DNA from: an uncultured Pseudodesulfovibrio sp.
GTDB lineage: Bacteria; Desulfobacterota; Desulfovibrionia; Desulfovibrionales; Desulfovibrionaceae
Assembly: GCF_963677845.1 (NCBI RefSeq)
Contig: NZ_OY782498.1
Location: 2,673,518-2,737,517 of the forward strand
Length of the DNA: 64,000 nucleotides
Reading direction: 5' to 3'
Part shown: positions 1 to 8,892 of the stretch, one piece after another
Numbering within the stretch: position 1 is the stretch's first letter
Layout: every line of letters begins with the position of its first letter
The notes under the pieces: model-generated
What the model saw: only the letters and a program-made list of their open reading frames with translations
The model's database searches: none
Told to the model about the DNA's origin: nothing
Translations under genes and position numbers: made by a program

Positions 1-950
1 CCTTGAAGAATCAGGTCATACAAATCCTGAGTCAAATATGTCCCGACGACAGTCGTCTCTTGTCCCGTTTTTGTTCGTGCAAGGACCTCAGAAGCTACTG
101 CGGCTGCCACGGCGTTACCAACAAGATAGTGAGCAGGACCGACGTTTTTGAGACTCGCTTCGATCAAAGCACGTTGCACATCTCTGTCCGTATCCCCATA
201 ACACACGTCCAACACATCCACCTTGCCAGGATAGTATTCCAAAGCATCCTCAAAGCCTGCCAAAGTCTCAGGCGCCCATCCTGAATTTTGGGGGCCGGGA
301 AAAAAAACGACTGAGACAGCATCCAACCCAGCGTTCTCTGCATGTTCAGCAACATACTCACCAGCAAAATAACCCATTTCATAAAAGGAGACCAAAGCTT
401 TGGCTGAGACATCAGCCGAATGCACATCGTTGACCACCTCCACAACAGGCACGCCAGCATTTCTAGCATGCCTAACATCACTATCATTCCCGGTGTAACT
501 GATCGCTCCCAAGATAATACCATCGACACGCTCTTGGACAAATTGCCGCACTTGGGATTGCTGCCTCTCTAACTCTCCATACCCTCCGGCTTCCATCAGT
601 TTAATGGAAACACCGAGCCTTTTAGCTTCATCAAGAATGCCGTAACTTACGGCAGTCCAATAATGATCTTTAAAATGAGGAAGGCAAACACCTATGACGT
701 AAGGGAATTTAGCTGCGGCAGGAGGTAGCCATTCTTCAAGTTTGGGACGATCAAGACTCTTCGCGGCTCGTCCAGCCTCTTTGAATTTCACGTCATATGA
801 GCCGTAAAAGCTTTTAACCTGAATAGGCCACCATGGAACTTCTTCATCATTTGCCACAGAAGGAGTGCTCGCAAACATCCCAAAAAGGACACTCGCAATG
901 ACAATAAAAACAAGCACCACAGTATTTAATCGTTTCAAAACACACTGCAT
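1..950 (-). CDS. torT: TorT-like periplasmic TMAO-sensing binding protein (3' end outside window)
   Basis: Open frame on the minus strand running off the left edge, about 316 residues visible. After a hydrophobic signal segment the protein matches the periplasmic-binding fold of E. coli TorT as I recall it: PYVIGVCLPHFKDHYW, LMEAGGYGELERQQSQ, VDGIILG, PVVEVVND and YEMGYFAGEYV are all recognisable TorT-type blocks. TorT binds trimethylamine N-oxide and presents it to the sensor kinase TorS; it is not a transporter component. A TorS-type kinase would be expected further left, outside the window. I used the ATG at 950. An in-frame ATG at 977 would add a basic MFIKRKCVF extension, and neither start has a strong ribosome binding site. 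Confidence 0.8.
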   Translation of the reverse strand, partial: MQCVLKRLNTVVLVFIVIASVLFGMFASTPSVANDEEVPWWPIQVKSFYGSYDVKFKEAGRAAKSLDRPKLEEWLPPAAAKFPYVIGVCLPHFKDHYWTAVSYGILDEAKRLGVSIKLMEAGGYGELERQQSQVRQFVQERVDGIILGAISYTGNDSDVRHARNAGVPVVEVVNDVHSADVSAKALVSFYEMGYFAGEYVAEHAENAGLDAVSVVFFPGPQNSGWAPETLAGFEDALEYYPGKVDVLDVCYGDTDRDVQRALIEASLKNVGPAHYLVGNAVAAAVASEVLARTKTGQETTVVGTYLTQDLYDLILQ

Positions 951-1613
951 GAACACGCACTTTCGTTTTATAAACATTAAAAAAAGGACACCACGAATAA
1001 AGGATATTAACAAACGAAGTGATAAAAAAACAATCCCCTTAGAAATGAGCTCTCCGTCGAATTTTCTCTCACCCATTTATTCTATAGCCTAGAATGTATC
1101 ATGTAGATATAATGAATTAATTTCACTACTGATGGAGAACTCATCTCTCCAAAGCTCATGATACCACCATATTCTCCTCCCCTCTCTAAAAACAATATTC
1201 GTATGGAAAACATGTTTCGATAAAAAAATACAAATATATCAAACTCCAAAACGAAACGTATACCATGAAAACAAGGGAGAATAATCGTCTGTCAGTAGCT
1301 TATATCTCACTGTGTAGTATCCAAAATTCTTTCCAATTGGATTAAATATTTCAGTTCCTTTCACGAAGGAATCTATTTTTTTCTATTTTTCACTCACACT
1401 TTTGATCAAAAGCGTTCCGATGATTATTCATATTTTGCTTTTTTTCTCGAAATAAACTGCATCAAAAAAACACTTCAAAACAACGTTTGCTTGATTTTTT
1501 CCGATATTCAGGGCACAAGGACTCTGCTCAATCCAAGATTGGGTCTATGCCCATCCCGGACTCTCTCGCCCGACAGACCATGTCGGACGGACATACCCAT
1601 TTAGGAGGAAATT
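951..1613. other. A+T-rich intergenic region between torT and glnH
   Basis: Divergent spacer of about 660 bases. It must carry the promoters for torT (minus) and glnHPQ (plus), but I see no convincing -35/-10 pair. Two short hairpins lie in the last 90 bases before glnH: CAATC/GATTG (1529-1541) and CCGAC/GTCGG (1570-1586). They would be in the glnH leader. I cannot assign them to a known riboswitch class. Reading frames here have no recognisable product. Confidence 0.5.
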
Positions 1614-2360
1614 ATGAAACGGACTATGACTCTCTTCATTGCTTTGGCGATCGCACTGTCCATGATCACCACGGCTTTTGCAGGCAATCTCACAGTTGCC
1701 ACAGACACAAACTTCCCCCCGTTTGAATTCAAAGATCCCAAGACCGGCGAACATACCGGTTTCGATGTTGAAATTTGGGCCGCCATTGCCAAGGAAATCG
1801 GCGTACAATATGACCTGCAGCCCATGGCTTTCAAAGGTATCGTTCCCGGCCTGCAGTCTGCACAGCTCGACGCAGGTATTGCTGGCATGTCCATCACCGA
1901 CAAGCGCAAAGAAGTTATCGATTTTTCTGATGGTTACTACGATTCAGGCCTCTTGCTTCTCGTAAAGGCTGACGAAACCGCTATCAAGGATATTAAAACC
2001 TTGGACGGTAAAGTCGTCGCAACCAAGCAAGGAACCACTAGCGTTGAGTTCCTCAAGGAAAACGCCAATCCCAAAGAAGTTAAATTATTCCCCAATGACA
2101 ACGCCATGTTCATGGAATTGCTGACCGGCGGCGTGGATGCAGTCATGTTCGACAAGCCGGTTGTTGAGTCTTTCGTATCCAAACGCGGCAAAGGCGAAGT
2201 CAAGATCGTCGGTGATCTGTACGCAGGTCAACCTTACGGCATCGGCTTCCCCAAGGGTTCCGAACTGGTTGCCAAGGTCAACGCTGCTTTGAAGACACTC
2301 AAGGCCAACGGCACATACAGCACTCTTTACAAGAAATGGTTTGGTGTTGCCCCTCGTTAG
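1614..2360 (+). CDS. glnH: Glutamine/polar amino acid ABC transporter, periplasmic binding protein
   Basis: 248 residues, preceded by a strong AGGAGGA site at 1602-1608. Residues 1-23 are a signal peptide ending TAFA. The mature part follows E. coli GlnH closely: VATDTNFPPFEF, GFDVEIWAAIAKE, GLQSAQLDAGIAGMSIT, IDFSDGYYDSG, LDGKVVATKQGT, YGIGFPKGS and NGTYSTLYKKWFG. It captures the amino acid in the periplasm and delivers it to GlnP/GlnQ, encoded next. Glutamine is the likeliest ligand by similarity, but polar amino acid specificity cannot be settled from sequence alone. A terminator-like hairpin directly after the stop would favour excess binding protein over permease. Confidence 0.92.
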   Translation: MKRTMTLFIALAIALSMITTAFAGNLTVATDTNFPPFEFKDPKTGEHTGFDVEIWAAIAKEIGVQYDLQPMAFKGIVPGLQSAQLDAGIAGMSITDKRKEVIDFSDGYYDSGLLLLVKADETAIKDIKTLDGKVVATKQGTTSVEFLKENANPKEVKLFPNDNAMFMELLTGGVDAVMFDKPVVESFVSKRGKGEVKIVGDLYAGQPYGIGFPKGSELVAKVNAALKTLKANGTYSTLYKKWFGVAPR

Positions 2361-2386
2361 TCTCTAATAATACTTGTTTTATCCTT

Positions 2387-2419
2387 GGGGGCGGCATAGG
2401 CCGCCCCCACTGTTTTTTT
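2387..2419 (+). terminator. Intra-operon terminator/attenuator between glnH and glnP
   Basis: Perfect 9-bp arms GGGGGCGGC (2387-2395) and GCCGCCCCC (2400-2408), 4-base loop, then a run of seven T at 2413-2419. It sits between the binding-protein gene and the permease gene, so most transcripts should end after glnH. Confidence 0.85.
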
Positions 2420-2434
2420 ACACAGGGTGATATT

Positions 2435-3103
2435 ATGGCTTTTGAATTCGAACCGTCCGTAATGATAGAATCTCTGCCCCTGCTCATGGGGGGCGCGAAG
2501 ATGACCGTTATCCTGACCGTGGGCGGTCTGTTTTTCGGTTTCATCCTCGGTGTCGCCGCAGGCATGATGAAACTATCCCGAAATATTTTTGTGCGTAAAC
2601 TGGCCGGCATTTATGTCGAAACAATTCGCGGCACCCCCATGCTCGTTCAGGCAATGTTTCTCTATTTCGGCGTTCCCATGGCTCTGGGCATACGCATACC
2701 AGCCGTTGTAGCGGGCATTATCATCATCGCCGTCAACTCCGGCGCATACATTGCTGAAATTGTGCGAGGTGCGGTCCAATCCATCAACCAAGGACAAGGA
2801 GAGGCTGGGCGCTCCATCGGCCTGAACCGTTTTCAGACCATGCGCTACGTAATCTGGCCTCAGGCTCTGCGCCGCATGATCCCGCCCCTTGGTAATCAGT
2901 TCATCATCAGCCTCAAGGACACCTCCCTGCTCATGATCATCGGTGTAGGCGAACTGCTCCGCACCGGAGACGAAATTGTGGCCGTCAACTTCCGTTCATT
3001 TGAGGTCTACCTCACCTGCGGTCTGGTCTATCTTGTTATGACAATGAGTATTGCCAAAGCCCTCAGAATCGTTGAAAAACGCATGGAAACCGTGGGCAAA
3101 TAG
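2435..3103 (+). CDS. glnP: Amino acid ABC transporter permease (GlnP/HisM family)
   Basis: 222 residues from the ATG at 2435, just after the terminator hairpin. An in-frame earlier start would run through that hairpin and is not credible. Several hydrophobic segments are visible (about residues 20-43, 58-80 and 85-100, and near the C terminus). The EAA-type cytoplasmic loop that docks on the ATPase is clear: residues near 130-150 include GQGEAGRSIGLNRFQTM, followed by YVIWPQALRRMIPPL. It forms the inner-membrane channel of the glnHPQ uptake system, probably as a homodimer because no second permease gene is present. glnQ follows nine bases downstream. Confidence 0.92.
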   Translation: MAFEFEPSVMIESLPLLMGGAKMTVILTVGGLFFGFILGVAAGMMKLSRNIFVRKLAGIYVETIRGTPMLVQAMFLYFGVPMALGIRIPAVVAGIIIIAVNSGAYIAEIVRGAVQSINQGQGEAGRSIGLNRFQTMRYVIWPQALRRMIPPLGNQFIISLKDTSLLMIIGVGELLRTGDEIVAVNFRSFEVYLTCGLVYLVMTMSIAKALRIVEKRMETVGK

Positions 3104-3112
3104 AGAAATCAT

Positions 3113-3844
3113 ATGATCCAAATAAAGAATCTTCACAAAAGTTTCGGGGACCTCAAAGTCCTTAAAGGCGTGGACATAAACGTTGAAGCAGGACAGGTCG
3201 TGGTCATTATCGGCCCATCCGGTTCCGGTAAATCCACAGTACTTCGCTGCATCAACAAGTTGGAAAAACCGACTTCCGGCACCATCATCGTGGACGGATT
3301 CGACATCATGGACCCCAAAACCGATATTAACATGGTCCGAACGGAAGCCACCATGGTTTTCCAACAGTTCAATCTGTTCCCACACATGTCAGTGCTGGAC
3401 AATGTCACACTTGGGCCGATCAAGGTCCGTGGTATGAAAAAAAGTGATGCCATGAGCCTTGGTATGAAACTTTTGAAAAAAGTCGGCTTAGGTGACAAAG
3501 CTGGGAACTATCCCGAACAGCTCTCCGGCGGCCAAAAACAACGTGTTGCCATTGCCCGTTCCTTGGCGCTTCAGCCCAAAGCAATCCTGTTCGACGAACC
3601 GACCTCTGCTCTTGACCCGGAATTGGTCGGAGAAGTGCTTGAGGTCATGAAACAACTCGCGCGCGAAGGCATGACCATGATCGTGGTGACGCATGAGATG
3701 GGTTTTGCCAAGGAAGTGGCTGATCGAGTCATCTTCATTGATGAGGGCAAAGTTCAGGTTGATACAGACCCGGAAACTTTTTTTGCCCATTCTGACAACC
3801 CTCGCCTCAAAGACTTTCTGGGGAAGGTTGTATCCCACGTATAA
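3113..3844 (+). CDS. glnQ: Amino acid ABC transporter ATP-binding protein
   Basis: 243 residues, full length for the GlnQ/HisP family. Walker [10 protein letters not shown] (34-42), Q-loop in [11 protein letters not shown], signature LSGGQKQR, Walker [12 protein letters not shown] and switch histidine in VVTHEMGFA are all intact. It hydrolyses ATP on the cytoplasmic face to drive GlnP. It closes the glnHPQ operon and is followed by a strong terminator at 3873-3903. Confidence 0.95.
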   Translation: MIQIKNLHKSFGDLKVLKGVDINVEAGQVVVIIGPSGSGKSTVLRCINKLEKPTSGTIIVDGFDIMDPKTDINMVRTEATMVFQQFNLFPHMSVLDNVTLGPIKVRGMKKSDAMSLGMKLLKKVGLGDKAGNYPEQLSGGQKQRVAIARSLALQPKAILFDEPTSALDPELVGEVLEVMKQLAREGMTMIVVTHEMGFAKEVADRVIFIDEGKVQVDTDPETFFAHSDNPRLKDFLGKVVSHV

Positions 3845-3872
3845 ATATTTCTTGCGTTTGCTTGAAGAAAAG

Positions 3873-3903
3873 AAGGGCCGCTTTGAAAGCGGCCCTTTTT
3901 ATT
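3873..3903 (+). terminator. Rho-independent terminator of glnHPQ
   Basis: Perfect inverted repeat: AAGGGCCGCTTT (3873-3884) against AAAGCGGCCCTT (3886-3897), followed by T residues. It lies about 30 bases after the glnQ stop. Confidence 0.9.
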
Positions 3904-3933
3904 GGAAAGATGCGCCTTTGGCGAGAGTCATTT

Positions 3934-3953
3934 TTGGGTGCTGAAGCACCCAA
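3934..3953. repeat. Hairpin repeat GGGTGCT-GA-AGCACCC, copy 1
   Basis: Perfect palindrome: TTGGGTGCT, two-base centre GA, AGCACCCAA. The core recurs at 4266-4283, where both copies are followed by CAAGG. Confidence 0.75.
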
Positions 3954-4265
3954 GGCTTTCCATGCCCTGCCAGGCGGGCCTTCTTTTTTGGCAGCGCCCA
4001 AAAAAGAAGCAAAAAAGGTCGCTTGCGCTAGTTTGGCCGCCCCCATGATTGACGGCAAGAATCTGATCCAATCGAGTCGGCTCCACCCTATTAAAAGTAT
4101 AAGTTCTGCCTCTCACCTCATTTATCAGTTTAAGACAAATTATTTGATCCCTAACAAGAGCCACCTCCTTCGATTGGTCAGCTTCTAAACCGCCAATCAA
4201 GGGCTGGGTTCCGTCTTCGTCTGGTTGGGCGGGGAAGAGATCGTCTTCGGATGGAGAGCGGTGTC

Positions 4266-4283
4266 GGGGTGCTGAAGCACCCC
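4266..4283. repeat. Hairpin repeat GGGTGCT-GA-AGCACCC, copy 2
   Basis: Arms GGGGTGCT and AGCACCCC around GA, the same core as 3934-3953 with an extra G-C pair, again followed by CAAGG. Confidence 0.75.
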
Positions 4284-4384
4284 AAGGCCCTTTATGGATA
4301 ACGAAGAGCTTGGAATCAAAAGCGAATACTTATGACAAAAAAAACGGGCCACGATGACAAAAAAATTCAAAAAAATATGTGTGA

Positions 4385-4685
4385 TATCGAAGAACCTAGA
4401 ATCAAAAATGATCACCTACACCCCAAAAAACCTTACAACGACGAACAATTGATAGCGAACCTTAGAGCCTGTCCCCCGCGGCGTAATGTAAGCCCGACCG
4501 AGTCTGTACCACAGACAATACTGTCGGGCAGTGTAGCCGCGTACAGGCTCTTGGGTCCGCTATCAGGCGCACAACGAAGAAGGCGTTTTTTGCCTCCTTT
4601 TTTTCGCCTCAAAAAAAGCAGGTCGCCGTAAAGGCGAAACCTTTACAATAATACCGTTTGCATTTTCACTGCGGATGCACGCAAC
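4385..4685. repeat. Structured intergenic element, copy 1
   Basis: About 300 bases, repeated with clear divergence at 4764-5061. Its core (4451-4564) forms nested arms: GATAGCG/CGCTATC (4451-4457, 4558-4564), AGAGCCTGT/ACAGGCTCT (4464-4472, 4543-4551), CGCGGC/GCCGCG (4477-4482, 4536-4541), CCCGAC/GTCGGG (4493-4498, 4523-4528) and GTCTGT/ACAGAC (4502-4507, 4511-4516). Downstream come a GGCG-T6-GCC motif and a TCGCC/GGCGA hairpin. It could be a structured RNA or a non-autonomous repeat. Confidence 0.75.
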
Positions 4686-4763
4686 CCCCACTAAAAACGA
4701 AGTCCCTCTTTTCTCTTTCCTCACCGTCAGCAGCTAACTCTTTCAAATAAAATTGTTGATGCT

Positions 4764-5061
4764 TATCGAAGAGCCTAGAATCAAAAATGATCACCTACAC
4801 CGAGACGCCCCTTACATCGACGAACAATTGATAACGGGCCTTAGAGCCTGTCCAGCGCGGCGAAACATAGTCCGACCGAGTCTGTGCCACAGGCAATCCT
4901 GTCGGGCAGAGAAGCCGCGTACAGGCTCTTGGGTCCGCTATCAGGCGCACAACGAAAAGGCGTTTTTTGCCTCCTTTTTTCCGCCTCGAAAAAAGCAGGT
5001 CGCCGTAAAGGCGAAACCTTTGGAATAATATCGTGTGCCTTTTCACTGCGAAGCACGCAAC
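4764..5061. repeat. Structured intergenic element, copy 2
   Basis: Second copy, offset by about 379 bases in the same orientation. The nested arms are kept at 4830-4837/4935-4942 (one mismatch), 4843-4851/4921-4929, 4856-4861/4914-4919, 4872-4876/4901-4905 and 4880-4885/4889-4894. The innermost pair has one U-A changed to U-G, so pairing survives the substitution. Its distal end abuts the acs terminator. Confidence 0.75.
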
Positions 5062-5063
5062 GC

Positions 5064-5094
5064 AAAAAAAGGCCCCGCACAGTGTGCAGAGCCT
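5064..5094 (-). terminator. Terminator of acs
   Basis: Read on the minus strand: AGGCTCTGCACA, then TGTGCGGGGCCT with two G-U pairs, then seven T. It begins about 24 bases after the acs stop. Confidence 0.85.
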
Positions 5095-5117
5095 TTTCAT
5101 TCTTATTGTTGTAACAA

Positions 5118-7100
5118 CTATCCGACGAGGTCTTTGTTTCCTTCAACCAAATCAGTAACAACACCCGGATCGGCGAGTGTCGAGGTGTCACCAAACTCGT
5201 TTGAACCTTCAACGATCTTGCGTAAAACACGGCGCATAATCTTGCCGGAACGAGTCTTGGGCAGGCCATCCGCAAACTGAATGAATTCAGGCGTTGCGAT
5301 AGGGCCAATCTCCTTACGTACCCAAATCTTGAGTTCCTTGACCATATCGTCGTCAGGCTCCAAACCGGACCTGAGAGTGACGTAGGCGTAAATAGTTTCG
5401 CCCTTGATGTCGTGGGGCATACCGACGACTGCGGCTTCCGTCACATCCTTGTGTGCAACCAGTGCTGACTCGATTTCTGCGGTACCCATGCGGTGACCGG
5501 ACACGTTGATGACGTCATCCAGACGACCCATGATCCAAAAATACCCATCATCATCTACGCGGGCACCATCACCGGCTTCATAGGCTCCGGGGAATCCGGC
5601 AAAATAGGTGGACTTGTACCGTTCAGGGTCGCCCCAGACATTACGAAGCATACCGGGCCACGGTTTGTCGATAATGAGATGGCCACCTTCATTGGGACCG
5701 GCAGGCGAACCATCGCGCCGCACAATTTTGGCAGAAATACCGGGCAGGGCTTTTGTAGCGGAACCGGGTTTGAGTGGTGTAGCGTAAGGCATCGCGGAAA
5801 TCATAATACCACCGGTCTCGGTCTGCCACCATGTATCCACGATGGGTAACTTACCGCCACCAACATTGTTATGATACCAAAGCCATGCTTCCGGGTTAAT
5901 GGGTTCACCCACAGACCCAAGCAGACGCAGAGAAGAGAGATCGTACTTCTTGGTCCACTCTTCACCTTCACGCATGAGCGCACGAATAACAGTTGGTGCG
6001 GTGTAGAAAATATTAACCTTGAATTTGTCCACGATCTGCCAAAAACGATCCGGCTTAGGATAACTCGGCACACCTTCGAACATGACGGATGTAGCACCCA
6101 GAGCCAACGGACCATATACAATATAGGAATGACCGGTGATCCAACCAATATCAGCTGTGCACCAGTAGACATCGTCGTCTTTCACGTCGAACACGTACTG
6201 AGTGGTATGCGCTGCATAGGTCAGATATCCGCCGGTGGTGTGCAGCACGCCCTTGGGCTTACCGGTGGAGCCGGAAGTGTACAAAATGAAAAGAGGATCT
6301 TCGGATTCCATTTTTTCGAAATCGCACTCGGAGGTAATATCATCGGCACTGATTTCATCGTGCCACCAGGAATCACGGCCTTCTACCATGTTGACTTCGT
6401 TGCCACCGCGCTGGACCACGATGCACTGCTCGACCGTGGGGCAATCCTTGAGCGCTTCATCAGCGTTGGGCTTGAGCGGGATGGTCTTACCTGCGCGCAA
6501 AACTGCGTCGGAGGTAATCAGAACCTTGGCCTGACAATCATCGATGCGTGATTGCAACGCGATAGAAGAAAATCCTGCGAAAACGATGGAATGCAATGCG
6601 CCAAGACGGGTGCAAGCGAGCATGGCAATGGCCAGCTCGGGAATCATGGGCATGTAAAGCGCAACACGATCACCACGTTTGACGCCTTTCTTTTTCAAGA
6701 CATTGGCGAAACGGCAAACCTCGGTGTGCAACATCTGATAGGTGTAGACCCGGGTATCTTCTTCGGGTTCGCCCTGCCAGATAAGCGCGGCTTTATTACG
6801 ACGACCATTGGTCAAATGCCGATCCAGACAATTATAGGAAACATTAGTCGTACCGCCAGCGAACCATTTGAATTCAGGTTTGTCGTAGTCTGCTTCAAGT
6901 ACGGAATCAAAATCGGAAAACCAGGTCAAAAGTTCCTTGGCTCTGTCTCCCCAGTAGCCTTCAGGATCATTGAGCGCCTTTTCATTGGCCGCGTCATAGG
7001 CTTCCATGTTCTGAATCCATGCCTGGGCCTGCATTGAGGTGTCAGGTTCGAATATCTGCCCGTCTTTTTGCAGACTCTCGATTTTCTTCTCTTCGCTCAT
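5118..7100 (-). CDS. acs: Acetyl-CoA synthetase (AMP-forming)
   Basis: 660 residues, the usual length for Acs. It activates acetate with ATP and CoA to acetyl-CoA, AMP and pyrophosphate in the cytoplasm. Seen: the N-terminal ACS motif region with [12 protein letters not shown]; the AMP-binding P-loop [50 protein letters not shown]; and the C-terminal [11 protein letters not shown], whose lysine is the adenylation residue regulated by acetylation in Salmonella. The ATG has an AGGAG ribosome site a few bases upstream. It is transcribed alone, with three direct repeats in its upstream region (7248-7319) and a terminator at 5064-5094. Confidence 0.97.
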   Translation of the reverse strand: MSEEKKIESLQKDGQIFEPDTSMQAQAWIQNMEAYDAANEKALNDPEGYWGDRAKELLTWFSDFDSVLEADYDKPEFKWFAGGTTNVSYNCLDRHLTNGRRNKAALIWQGEPEEDTRVYTYQMLHTEVCRFANVLKKKGVKRGDRVALYMPMIPELAIAMLACTRLGALHSIVFAGFSSIALQSRIDDCQAKVLITSDAVLRAGKTIPLKPNADEALKDCPTVEQCIVVQRGGNEVNMVEGRDSWWHDEISADDITSECDFEKMESEDPLFILYTSGSTGKPKGVLHTTGGYLTYAAHTTQYVFDVKDDDVYWCTADIGWITGHSYIVYGPLALGATSVMFEGVPSYPKPDRFWQIVDKFKVNIFYTAPTVIRALMREGEEWTKKYDLSSLRLLGSVGEPINPEAWLWYHNNVGGGKLPIVDTWWQTETGGIMISAMPYATPLKPGSATKALPGISAKIVRRDGSPAGPNEGGHLIIDKPWPGMLRNVWGDPERYKSTYFAGFPGAYEAGDGARVDDDGYFWIMGRLDDVINVSGHRMGTAEIESALVAHKDVTEAAVVGMPHDIKGETIYAYVTLRSGLEPDDDMVKELKIWVRKEIGPIATPEFIQFADGLPKTRSGKIMRRVLRKIVEGSNEFGDTSTLADPGVVTDLVEGNKDLVG

Positions 7101-7247
7101 TCTGGTATCTCCTGATCTATGGTTGTGTCTTCAAGGTCTCCGTCGAAATGGACCGCAACCTTCTGAAATGTCGTTCCCATTGCGGGGATGGCCGCGCTGG
7201 ACACGTTATCATTTATTCAAAGAAACGTGCAACCGCGTCATTTTTTA

Positions 7248-7319
7248 GGTGAACGGTTCAAATACGCCCGGTGAACGGTGGATCATTCGGAAGGTCGGAC
7301 TCACTCCTCGGTAAACGGT
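7248..7319. promoter_or_regulatory. Three direct repeats GGT(G/A)AACGGT upstream of acs
   Basis: GGTGAACGGT at 7248-7257 and 7270-7279, and GGTAAACGGT at 7310-7319. Spacings of 22 and 40 bases are close to two and four helical turns, as expected for a protein bound to one DNA face. They lie 148-219 bases upstream of the acs start. The binding factor is unknown. Confidence 0.4.
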
Positions 7320-7383
7320 GAATATTCAACCCTCGACGGCATCAAGCTCACCGCATTGCACGATTCGCCCGCCTCATCCGAAG

Positions 7384-8748
7384 TCAGCGACCACACACAG
7401 CTCGAACAAAGAAACGACATGTTCTATCCTGCCACCAGACAAAACCCAATTCGGCGTCCGCATACCATGCTGCGGTAAAGGCCTTAGTGTCAGATGACCA
7501 AAGCCGCGCCTTACGTGGATCAAACACAGGTTCCAAACAGAATTCGCCCGGCTCGGTACGACCTGTAAATACTGTGGTCAATTCATCCACTGTAGGTAAA
7601 CGCCAATCCGTGTGCCCGGCAAAACCATGACGATTCAACCGAGCTACGTGGGCGTGCGCACGCTCCCAGGTCAAAGGGTACCGCGACCCTGCTTTTTCCC
7701 AAACCCGACCAGATACGCGATCCAAAACTGTTCCATCACCGGAATCCTTAAACTCGCCGGGACCATATTCATTAGGTCTCCACAATTCATCAAGGTCAAA
7801 AAAAGCACGGGCACCTTTGCTGCCAACTTTTACGGATTCATGGCGCGGTAACCATTCTGGATCATGGCGTTCAGGCTCAAACAACAAATCCGGGGCCACA
7901 CAGGTAGCATCTTTTTGAGACAACCATGCCGTTTCCAAAATATTGAGAGCGTCAATCATGGCCATGGCATCCTGAAATCTTTTTTCTGGATTCACCGCTA
8001 ACGCCTGATCGAAAAAATCATCCCAAGCACAATCAAGATCCGCATGAATGTCGCACAACCGTTGAGAGTTGCCACGTTCTTCCGGCAAAACTCCGGTGAG
8101 CATACGATAGAGCGTCACTCCCACAGAATAAATATCGGAACGGGCATCAGCGCTTTCTGGATCAGCTTCCTGCTCAGGAGCGGTATAATATGGGGAACCA
8201 ACAACCATGCCCTTATGCCTGACGGGCTTTTCTCCACGCAATTTGCTCAGACCAAAATCAATAAGTTTGACCTGCCCCGGCCCACCGTGGTCCTCGGCAA
8301 GCATCACGTTAAATGGCTTGACGTCTCGATGGACAACCCCCTCAAAATGCAGCCTATCCAGACCATGCAGCATGCCTCGTGCAATATACAGAGAGGCCTC
8401 AACACCAAGACGGCGCGATTCCAACTCAACCTCGTAATTTTCGCCCATAAGCACACCGAGATTGCCGCAAAAATATTCCATGGTAAAATGCGGTGGTGTA
8501 TCGAGATCTCCGGTGCCCACATCCAGAATAGAGGCCACATTGCCATGGCTGATGCTCGCCATAGTGGCCGCTTCCTTGAAAAACATTTCCCTGAGCGTAT
8601 CCTCGCCCACAATATCCTCAAGCATCTCTGCGGGTTTTAAAACCTTGAGCGCGACAATACGCCCGGTCACTGGCATAGCCGCTTTATACACCGCACCCAT
8701 GCCGCCCCGCCCAAGAAGGCCCCGTATTTCATACCGTCCGATTTGCAT
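7384..8748 (-). CDS. Hanks-type serine/threonine protein kinase with C-terminal DUF1566 domain
   Basis: 454 residues. The N-terminal kinase domain (about 1-270) is complete: glycine loop GRGGMGAVY, lysine 35 in VALKVL, catalytic HRDVKPFN with Asp142, metal-binding DFG with Asp164, activation-segment GSPYYTAPEQ and DARSDIYSVGVTLYRMLTG. The C-terminal part (about 310-454) matches DUF1566/Lcl, a C-type-lectin-like fold: LTWERAHAHVARLN, GHTDWRLPTVDELT, LWSSDTKAFTAAWYAD and FFVRAVCGR. There is no transmembrane segment between the domains, so the whole protein appears cytoplasmic, although DUF1566 domains usually occur in exported proteins. It lies upstream of acs on the same strand, but the 283-base gap argues against one transcript. 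Substrates unknown. Confidence 0.88.
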   Translation of the reverse strand: MQIGRYEIRGLLGRGGMGAVYKAAMPVTGRIVALKVLKPAEMLEDIVGEDTLREMFFKEAATMASISHGNVASILDVGTGDLDTPPHFTMEYFCGNLGVLMGENYEVELESRRLGVEASLYIARGMLHGLDRLHFEGVVHRDVKPFNVMLAEDHGGPGQVKLIDFGLSKLRGEKPVRHKGMVVGSPYYTAPEQEADPESADARSDIYSVGVTLYRMLTGVLPEERGNSQRLCDIHADLDCAWDDFFDQALAVNPEKRFQDAMAMIDALNILETAWLSQKDATCVAPDLLFEPERHDPEWLPRHESVKVGSKGARAFFDLDELWRPNEYGPGEFKDSGDGTVLDRVSGRVWEKAGSRYPLTWERAHAHVARLNRHGFAGHTDWRLPTVDELTTVFTGRTEPGEFCLEPVFDPRKARLWSSDTKAFTAAWYADAELGFVWWQDRTCRFFVRAVCGR

Positions 8749-8892
8749 TTACTGATACTATCTCAACCAACGCAGCTCCGTCCACACTCATAACCCTGAG
8801 CTGACCATTCACCCTTGCGCTTGGATATCGTTTAGATTATCTCTAGACATGGTTCACTATCCATAAAAATGAAGAAAAGGGGGAGTTATCCC

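Larger units (their letters stand above)
3904..5063. other. Long non-coding region with repeated hairpins between glnQ and acs
   Basis: No credible gene in about 1.2 kb; the frames present are low-complexity and contradict one another between repeat copies. It contains two small perfect hairpins with the same core (3934-3953 and 4266-4283) and two copies of a roughly 300-base element (4385-4685 and 4764-5061). A wider fold is also possible at 3931-4010, where TTTTTGGGTGCTG can pair with CAGCGCCCAAAAA. Confidence 0.6.

Noticed and set aside
3807-4200. Small open frames on both strands after glnQ
   Set aside because: They run through the terminator and hairpin repeats, have no ribosome site and contain low-complexity sequence.
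4332-5114. Two similar plus-strand reading frames containing EEPRIKNDHLH and DEQLI, possible duplicated gene
   Set aside because: The frames agree only over the first part; afterwards the matching protein sequence moves to another frame in copy 2. The similarity follows from the DNA repeat, and structure rather than coding is conserved.
5871-6551. 226-residue open frame on the plus strand
   Set aside because: Shadow of acs on the opposite strand; no family features.
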